Of a stretch of 64,000 nucleotides of DNA, positions 56,221 to 64,000 are shown piece by piece (the stretch's first letter is position 1; the number at the start of each line of letters is the position of its first letter). Both the position numbers and the translations under genes were made by a program. The notes beneath the pieces are model-generated. The model saw only the letters and a list, made by a program, of their open reading frames with translations. It was not told where the DNA came from and did no database searches. Location: NCBI RefSeq assembly GCF_964204645.1, contig NC_134028.1, positions 9,155,001 through 9,219,000 on the forward strand, in the 5' to 3' direction. This stretch comes from Tubulanus polymorphus. Its lineage: Eukaryota; Nemertea; Palaeonemertea; Tubulaniformes; Tubulanidae.

Positions 56221-58960
56221 CATTATCTAAAGTATCTATAAGTTCAGTAATTAAATGGTTCTATTAGGACTTTTGTAATCTATGTTCAGGAAAAATAATT
56301 TCGTTTTTATTATTTTCATGAACCCTTTGTTTGAGTGTCATATGGAATTCTCATTCCCAAGGTAACACAAATAGTAAACATTTACTTGTGTATTGTCTTG
56401 AATGCATGTTTTGTCTTCATGCGGTCAATTCGTGAAGATTATATATCTAACATCAGCGGAAAAGATCGAGTTTTTTAAAGTTTTATCTTGAATTTCCTTT
56501 TCTCATCCCCACAGTCTCAATAGGTGTAAGAATGGTATGCGGCCCCATACTGATTGACTTCTCACAGATTTGTTGGTGACGGCGCCTTTGCAACACGATT
56601 GCTATTTTGTGTGAAGATGTGGGAAGCGGCAAAATATGGCCTGGAATTTCCATAGAAAACTGGTAACCGGAATTTTCATGAAAAAGACATTTTTTCCACC
56701 AATATGTATCATCTAGGCAAAACAAGACCCTTAACACTAGAAAGAGTTTCGAGGATCAATGAATCATTCTACGCCCATTGCTATTCTACCTTAACTAACT
56801 TGAAAGTTTATTTACACCTTGAAAAGTAATACAAAGCTTAATATTTTCGATGATGAATGATATATTATGAAATCATATGATATTTAGGATAGATTAAGTT
56901 ATTTCGAATTTGAATATATCGATAATTGAATTGAATTGATCGGCAGCCGGTCTAACCCAGTCATATTGATGGAGGAGATGCACATGCGAATTTTTCACGA
57001 GCGAGTTTCAACCATCTTGTTTCTTGCAGTGCGCATGCTCTCCACTCTGATAGTTTACACAATCCAGGTGTCGTACGTACCACAATAAACAATTTACACC
57101 CAGGCACCAATTTCTTTCCTACGATATTACATCTACATGATTTGATTTTGACAATCAATATCTGACATGGACACTTTTTTTAAGTTGGGGAAAATTGATT
57201 TTCTGATGCAATTCTATTTTCATCTCACGACTCATCAACAAGATATTTTCTGTGTAAGTTTTGACCATTGATCAGTTTACAAAAACGCTAGGTTGGCCCG
57301 CCTTGATGGGGAGGTGGTTTTCCATTCGATAAGCTGGGGATACAGACCTATAGTCTATACAGCGACATTGCTGTCAACCACGCGTTTGCTTATTTTGTTG
57401 GGAGATAGTTTAGTAGGTTAGATTAATGTACGTAAGCTGGAGTTCATGGCCAGTGTTGCTATTGTCAGACAACCTGCGTTGATGCGTACGTCATACATGA
57501 ACAGCCACAAAACCTGCGTTGATGCGTACGTCATACATGAACAATAAATAGAAGTAATGTAAATAAACAAGTCTGGAAGTAACGTATGTATTCGCGTAGG
57601 GAAACCTAAATATGGTGCGGCCATGAGCTCCGACAAGTGCAAAAGGTATTTTCAGGTTATTGCGACGTGTGTAGGTATGTCAACACTCCATACATGGGTG
57701 AAAGAATGTTGTGACGTATGAATACGTCACAATCCATGAATTCCAAGCCATGTATAGAAGAGGGCCAGCATACGTTACTAAATATGGAATAATATAAAGG
57801 AAAAGAAAGCTCAGAGGTAAAAGGAGGCTTGAGAGAAAAGAGGGACGTTTTAAAACGAAGAGAGCTCGAGGGAGCAAGATTTTGCACATCTGGTTTAGAA
57901 GAATGAATACGAATAGATAACTTAAGAAGTCGTTCAAGTTATATACGGGAGCATTATAAGAAGTGAAGAACCAGCACCGAAGATCCGGCCTAGAACACAG
58001 TAACCCCTCACAACATCGCCTGGTGGAGATTGGCTTCCACAACAATTCCATGTGTATCTATTTACAAATACAGAAAAGAGCATGTGCACTGCGAACAAAA
58101 TGGTGGAAATTCTCTCGTGAAAAAAAATCGAAAAAATATTTCGAATACAAAATGAACGATTAATGTATAATTAATTTGAACCACCGATATTGATGACGTA
58201 ATGCATATCAATGCGCATAGAACCTCTTATAGCGCATAGTATTTATAATATCAATGTATACGAACATTATTATAACGGTTTTTACGGCGTCGAAAAGAAA
58301 ATATTTTCGCTAGTATCCTTCATTAACCCTTAATTACACAATGTCAAAGTAATTTTCACATATAAATCTATAGTATCGAACCACTCTTAATTACATTCAA
58401 CATCGCTATATTAACGACCACGCTTTAGGTGTCATATTTGTGTTTTTTAGACAGATTCTATATATCACCATACAGTGTAAAAATGTGTTTAAAAACGGTT
58501 GTTACGAAAAAAAGATTTATGTTAATGATATCCGAGCTGTCTATGACGCAGATGCTACCTCGACGAATGATTTTTTTCGCATAAATCACCAGTTTTATGT
58601 AAAAATAAGCTGTAGCCAGACAGTAGCAGTTGTTCAAAATACGACTTAATGATCGTTCTCAGGTCACGTAAGTACGCATAGCCCATAATGATAGGGATGG
58701 TCTTTTCGAACGAATTCATTTATTCATGTTGCAAGTTACTCTTTATCAACATTATGACTAGTACTGGCATGTCACAGCAGCACAGTTAGAAATAACGCCC
58801 AATTCATGATTTTTATAACCAAAGCTCTTAGGAAAACAGGGTGCAGTTTCGCAGTCCATGTCACGTATTAGAACCGTCTTGGTTCCTGTAAGATAAGCTA
58901 TTTTGATAATGATACACCTGTCTGTATAGGACACCGAGTTTTTTTAGACGATAGGAAACG
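56221..58960. other. Intergenic part of duplication unit 2
   Basis: Copy of 39571-42249. A 38-bp stretch with ACCTGCGTTGATGCGTACGT is tandemly doubled at 57470-57545 but single in unit 1. No supported gene. Confidence 0.45.
57709..57732. promoter_or_regulatory. Perfect palindrome with two CRE-like half-sites, unit 2
   Basis: Identical to 41002-41025. Confidence 0.35.
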
Positions 58961-59679
58961 GACGGTCTAAACGCGTAACAAGTTGTGTTGGAAGCTGCAA
59001 TGGCGGATTTTTCTGATGGCATTTCATTCGATATATATCAAACGACTATTACGATGACACAGAACACCGACCTTCAACGACAACTTCTGCAGTGTGTAAT
59101 TTCGCTCTGTCTAGTGCTTAAAGAACTAGACAGTCTGTAGAAGTATATCGGTGTACTCGTCATGATAATTCGGATACATCTTGTAATAATTGTGGTCTAG
59201 CAAAAAATAGGTCATGAATTTCATGTGCTACTCGAATGCAGTTCACTACGAAAAGAACGCCAGATACATATTTCTTCTGGTGGGCACCAAATATTTTCAA
59301 ATAGTCAATACCACTGATGATGATTTAGAAAACCAGTCGATTCTTAAATAAATTTGATTTATAAACTTATGGAACAATTTACAGCACGGTGTTATGAATA
59401 ATCTCTTATCCCACTAATAATTGTATGGAAAATGACCTCATTCGATGACCGTCCAACTTTTGTGATTAAGTCTTGATTCTGTTTACATTTCTAAATATCA
59501 TAGATAATAAACTCTTCCATCTTAAATTGTTAAATGTAATTTGATTTTGCTCGTCATACTACTTATTGTAAATATCAATTAGTAAATGTTGCTTTGTTGA
59601 TTGTAGTTTAAATTGATTTTGCTGTGCTGCTTTCTGTAAAGATCAATAAACTAGTTTCACTTGCATGGACTCTGTAAGA

Positions 59680-59755
59680 AAGTAGTTACGGATGATGGAA
59701 TTGTGAATGTCGCAAACGCGAATGACACTGTCCAAAGCATTGTTGCTGTACGTTT
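59680..59755 (-). pseudogene. TM6 fragment of a GPCR type B paralogue
   Basis: The minus strand reads RTATMLWTVSFAFATFTIPS, aligning with RTTIMLVTVSIAFAIFTLPN of GPCR B (residues 241-260). It lies in a ~280-bp stretch absent from unit 1, immediately downstream of the broken GPCR B copy 2. Confidence 0.65.
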
Positions 59756-59897
59756 CGAATACAGTGACGGAAAAATGCAACATGTTCTGATGATTTATAG
59801 TACATGTAACACCCAGAAAATAGTCAGTCACAGTCGCAAAATCCCAATTACCAATGCACTCGTTAGCTCTTTCAAACACCAAGGCAAAATAATCCCT

Positions 59898-60842
59898 CTA
59901 AGGCCTCAGAGATATACGGCTAATCTTAGAACAGAAATATTCACGTATTTCTCGTCCCAGTAAAAGATAAAAGTAAAAGTTAATGGAGTAGTTAGATAAA
60001 AGGAATTAACCGAATATATCTAACATAAATAGTCTTTGGTCCATCGAGATTGGTATGAAAATAGCGATAGAGTTTGGAAGTGTAAAAATCGCGAAAGCGA
60101 TCGAAACTGTTACAAGCATTATCGTTGTACGTTTAGCTTTCTTATTAGACGATACCATTTGTGAACTTCTAAATAACTGAACTATTATAACAGAATTGGA
60201 TACAATTATTAAAGTTAGAGTTAGAAGATAAACATAGATAACGTACGCTACAAAATATATGAATTCAACAGATAACTCGTAGTAGCATCCAAAAAATCGG
60301 TCCAAAAACTCCATTATTACTATTGGGTAAGTACCCATTACCAACGCATTTATTACGAAAATAGTAACAATGACGCATCGGGCTAATCTCGGTGTACATA
60401 TCAAACGAGATGTGAACGGGAAGAGCACAACTGCCGCACGTTCCAGAGATATAGCAACTACTAACCACGAACTGCTAGCGCCGATGAATGTCATCAAAAA
60501 TTCAGATATTTGGCAACCCATGAGCGAGTTTATCACAAATATTGGACCGTTGTTTAGATGCAAGAGAAAATACTGTAAAACAGGCATCAGAGTAGAATTT
60601 ATGCAGTACATCAAATCACAGATAGACAAAGCGATCAGATAGTTAGCGTATGATAAACTGCGGAATCTGCGACTTATCATAATCAAGAAAGAAGCCGAAT
60701 TTCCGAATGCACCTGAAAGGAATAAGATAAGCAGAATGACGATAGAAAGTGTACGGTAGTTGCCAGTTTTTAGTTCCAAAGACATGAGCACCATGTAGTT
60801 GTGAGGTCGAGAAACAACAAACTGTGTACGGTTAGAATTCAT
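59898..60842 (-). pseudogene. GPCR type B, copy 2, truncated before TM7
   Basis: Nearly identical to 48177-49130 but with a nonsense change CAA to TAA at the codon matching Q282. The open frame is thus 278 codons (60842-60006) and ends after MLDIFG. TM7, the NFYIY motif and helix 8 are lost, though the sequence downstream still matches in frame to the old stop at 59898. Other changes: G62S, F153L, D233N and a 9-bp deletion removing three residues in the loop before TM6. A six-helix receptor is unlikely to signal. The gene is recently dead, or the truncated form acts otherwise. Confidence 0.88.
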
Positions 60843-61139
60843 GATTCAACCGTGTTAACAGATTCGCTGTCTACTCACATACTGGAATACTGTTAACGTG
60901 AAAGAAATCCACAAAGATACTGATTAAGCCTTATCACTTTATGATAGCTGTTCGTCATTTGTTACTTTCAGAGTTGATTTTTAATTTAGTTTCACCAATG
61001 AAATTGTGAGTTCAGATGATTTTCGCCCCAACTCATTTTCGTGAAATGATGTTTATTTAGTGTGTAAAATACGTCTCAGTTGAGTCGGAAATAAGCAGTT
61101 TATCATATGTTTAAAGTATATTCACGCTGGTATAACGAG

Positions 61140-61603
61140 ATGATTTTATTATGAGGCAACATACATTCAGTTTGTCTCTTTGATAAAGACAGTTTCGTAC
61201 AGAAATATTCGCGTAATATTTCTCGTCCCAGTAAAAGATATATGTAGAAATTAATGGAATGATTACATAGTTGGAAATTGGCTGAGTTGATGGTTCGTGG
61301 AGATTGGAATGAAAACCGCAATAGAGGTTGGAAGTGAAAACACTGCAAGCATTATTGTTGTTCGTTTTGATTTTTTTGAAAGCAGTTGAGAACCTTTGAT
61401 TAACTGAACTAACAGAATTTGATGTAATCATCAAAATTTATGTTAGAAAATAAATGTAAATAGCGTACGCTATAGAATATACGAATTGGACAGGTAACCT
61501 GAAAGGAATAAGATATAAGCAGAATGATAGTGTCAAAGACATGGGAACCATGTGTTTGTATAAAGGCCGAGAAACAACCAACTGTGTCCAGGTAGAATTC
61601 ATG
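61140..61603 (-). pseudogene. Internally deleted GPCR type B paralogue, unit 2 copy
   Basis: Matches 49440-49896, including the loss of TM1-TM4 and the surviving NFYIYLLLGREI end. It carries further frame breaks. Confidence 0.72.
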
Positions 61604-61916
61604 ATGATTCACCAGAATCATCGGACTCATTGTCTACTTGCTTAATGTAATATAATGCATATATTAATAATGTTTTATTCGCGTGACTGCTATTCCACTT
61701 TTTATTGCCAAAAGAAATTACGTTGCCGCATTGTTGCACTTTTCAGCAGTCATTGCTATATGAACCAAATGATTTTTGGATGTCGCTTTTGTAATATGAA
61801 TATGCAAAACAACTCCAAAAGATATACTATCTTTCGATAAAATTATCTTTAGAATGATAACCCCCAGAGAGCGGTTTGCCATGGAAAGTAAAAATTGGAA
61901 TGATTTGTTGTAATAT

Positions 61917-62372
61917 TAAAACTCTTTCGCTGGGGATATATTTCTTCATTATCCATTCAATGTGGGGGAATTAATTTTGTCTTATGATTTCTATGTAAAG
62001 TTCGATACATTTCCAGTGTAGAAACCCTCCTAAAACCAATATCTGTTATGAAGCTAATAGGTATCTCTACCAGAAAATGTTAGTTATAAAAAGTTTGGAC
62101 CTACGGGTGCAAGGTAGGACCCCCAAAACCTGAGGTCAAGTTGAGGTCACGCAACCAAAAAAGTCGACGACAACCAGTACATACTGCCTGTGTGTGTAGA
62201 GTGTATACAATCGCTTGTGAGCTCTCTATAGAGCATGCTGACTCAGTGTCAGCAGCCAGGCGCGACTAGTTTGCCATCTATCGGGGGTAATAGGAACCGT
62301 CACTTGAGGCGTGACCACGACCTAGTCTCTTTGTTTAAGCTGTCACGTGAGGCGTGACGACGCCAACTTAAA
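61917..62372. mobile_element. ~455-bp insertion specific to unit 2
   Basis: Unit 1 reads TAATATTTTAATGAATTTATT straight through, while unit 2 is interrupted here. The insert is GC-richer than its surroundings. It has GCTGTCACGTGAGGCGTGAC near its right end and a second GTCACTTGAGGCGTGAC about 40 bp earlier. It is likely a non-autonomous element; target duplication and class were not resolved. Confidence 0.55.
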
Positions 62373-62960
62373 GAATTTATTAAAAGAAGGTATTCTCCTT
62401 CACGGAGCATTACCGAACATATATACACGTGTACAACTATACAAAATCACTGATCGTTAAAACTCTTACAGTCTTAAAGCCTCGTCGTAACGACATTGCG
62501 CTTAAACTACATGTCGACTGGGATTCGAACCTTGTGCCATCGATACTCCGGTGGCATGATGTCACCAGGTTCGAAAACCAGCCAGGAGGGGATTGTAATT
62601 AAAATATATATCATATGTACATCATTATTCACTACCCATTATTCACTGCCACGGCAAGGCTGAATGCCATCAAGAAGTTCGAATCCCTGCTGGGGGAGGA
62701 TGTCTATACAAAATTCAATAAGACCATAACCGGTTAAAACTTATGATATTGTAGTAAGCATGTATCAACCTGCAGCCCGGAACCACGACTAAGACATTCA
62801 CTATTCATAATCGAGTGTGAAAGACTGCAAGGATAGCAATGTGAATTTCAGTTGAACTTTTGATCTTAGGTGAAGAGTTACGAGTTATACATAAACGAAA
62901 TTCACCGTATAATCGGAACAGGTCATGAGCTACATTTTTGCAAACGATTTTGAACTGGGG
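62373..62960. other. Intergenic end of unit 2
   Basis: Copy of 50215-50830. The left arm of the hairpin seen at 50482-50574 is deleted here, leaving the right arm near 62643-62702. Confidence 0.45.
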
Positions 62961-63940
62961 CTTCGCCTAACTTAGTTAGCTACCTAATCGTTGGTGGCGA
63001 GCTCTTTTAATCGGATGGGCTTATACCAACGGTATATGCGGTTTGTGGAAATATCCGATCGTGAAACTAAACCACAGACAGGTCACTGACTAGGCCTACG
63101 CCTAACTGTCCAGGCTCACCATGCCCACTTTGGAAGTAGTTTGAAATGCTCAACTGTATTTGTATACATGTACCTGCAAAATTGGACCGATCGGACACAG
63201 TCCTGAGACCTTATCATGTCAAAAAGATGTTTTGTTTTTGCCTGAATTCCAAGCTCTGTAGCTTCCGTGTGATTTGCCAATTTTCATTGAAATTCGTAAT
63301 GGTTATACTTTGAGAAGGGCCGTCAGACGGGTCTTTCAATCAGTCAATTGTCACGCAATCGGCAGCCATCGGCTGTCATCAGTCCTCATTTTTAGATGGA
63401 AAAAATTTTGAGGGAAATATCAACAGGTTTTTTCAAGGGAGTTGAATATTCCAACATGTTCTAAAACGGCTTCGCCTAACTTAGTTAGCTACCTAATCGT
63501 TGGTGGCGAGCTCTTTTAATTGGATGGGCTTATACCAACGGTATATGCGGTTTGTGGAAATATCCGATCGTGAAACTAAACCACAGGCAGGTTACTGACT
63601 AGGCCTATGCCTAACTGTCCAGGCTCACCATGCCCACTTTGGAAGTAGTTTGAAATGCTCAACTGTATTTGTATACCTGCAAAATTGGCCCGATCGGACA
63701 CAGTCCTGAGACCTTATCATGTCAAAAAGATGTTTTGTTTTTCCCTGAATTCCAAGATCTGCAGCTTCCGTGTGATTTGCGAATTTTCATTGAAATTCTT
63801 GATGGTTATACTTTGAGAAGGGCCGTTAGACGGGTCTTTCAATCAGTCAATTGTCACGCAATCGACAGCCATCTTGGTGTCATCAGTCCTCATTTTTAGA
63901 TGGAAAAAAATTTTGAGGGAAAGATCAACAGGTTTTAGTT
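62961..63940 (+). repeat. 509-bp tandem duplication of the unit boundary
   Basis: CTTCGCCTAACTTAGTTAGC occurs at 62961 and 63470. Each copy consists of R3 followed by an R2 copy (63242-63420 and 63745-63930). The second copy diverges from the unit pattern after about 63935, so no third GPCR unit can be confirmed in the window. Confidence 0.9.
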
Positions 63941-64000
63941 TATAGTCTTTATGTTTGAATTGGAATTCGGATTACCTAGTTATTCTTTATCGCCACCAAG

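Larger units (their letters stand above)
51060..63175. repeat. Segmental duplication unit 2
   Basis: Colinear copy of unit 1 (35160-51060). Differences: no LINE, an expanded AT-rich element (about 850 bp more), a ~280-bp stretch at 59540-59820, a ~455-bp insertion at 61917-62372, and small indels. The shared sequence looks about 97-98% identical by eye in the receptor regions. Confidence 0.95.

Overview
The window is nuclear DNA of an animal. Genes have GT-AG introns, there are non-LTR retrotransposons, palindromic DNA transposons, a short TTAGGG array and long gene-poor AT-rich stretches. Intronless class A GPCRs and CR1/Jockey-like LINEs fit an invertebrate. A mollusc or other lophotrochozoan is my guess, but the sequence does not fix the phylum.

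Positions 1-9.5 kb hold one large nine-exon gene (932-9450, +). The exons join in a consistent frame to 1979 codons. I do not recognise the protein. It is a low-complexity, serine/proline-rich coiled-coil protein with two internally repeated motifs, probably a cytoskeletal or scaffold protein. From 9.5 to 17 kb there is no convincing gene. That stretch holds a TG microsatellite, a telomere-like array, an inverted-repeat element with a 50-bp minisatellite, and a 405-bp palindromic MITE. A calmodulin-like gene with four canonical EF-hands follows at 17145-19098 (+); only its first, start-codon exon is not located.

Positions 19.7-35 kb are repeat-rich: reverse transcriptase relics, a 31-bp hyper-palindromic array (about 33 + 10 units), a 517-bp MITE with perfect 37-bp ends, a 1.6-kb palindromic element, several strong hairpins (one miRNA-like), and two possible orphan first exons. 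Three elements (16398, 22803, 29984) share the end TATGGTGGCTGAT but are filled with different self-complementary modules. They are the most unusual structure in the window.

Positions 35-63 kb are a tandem segmental duplication of about 11-12 kb of shared sequence. Each unit carries, on the minus strand, an intronless rhodopsin-like GPCR (type A, 344 aa), a relic of an AT-rich virus-like or transposon-like element, a second GPCR (type B, 317 aa), and an internally deleted type B fragment. The two type A genes are intact and differ at 7 of 344 residues. The unit 2 type B gene is truncated by a stop before TM7. Unit 1 alone carries a 5.3-kb LINE with both ORFs open (ORF1 46170-47039, ORF2 42825-45842), which therefore probably inserted after the duplication. 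The window ends in a further 509-bp tandem duplication of the unit boundary.
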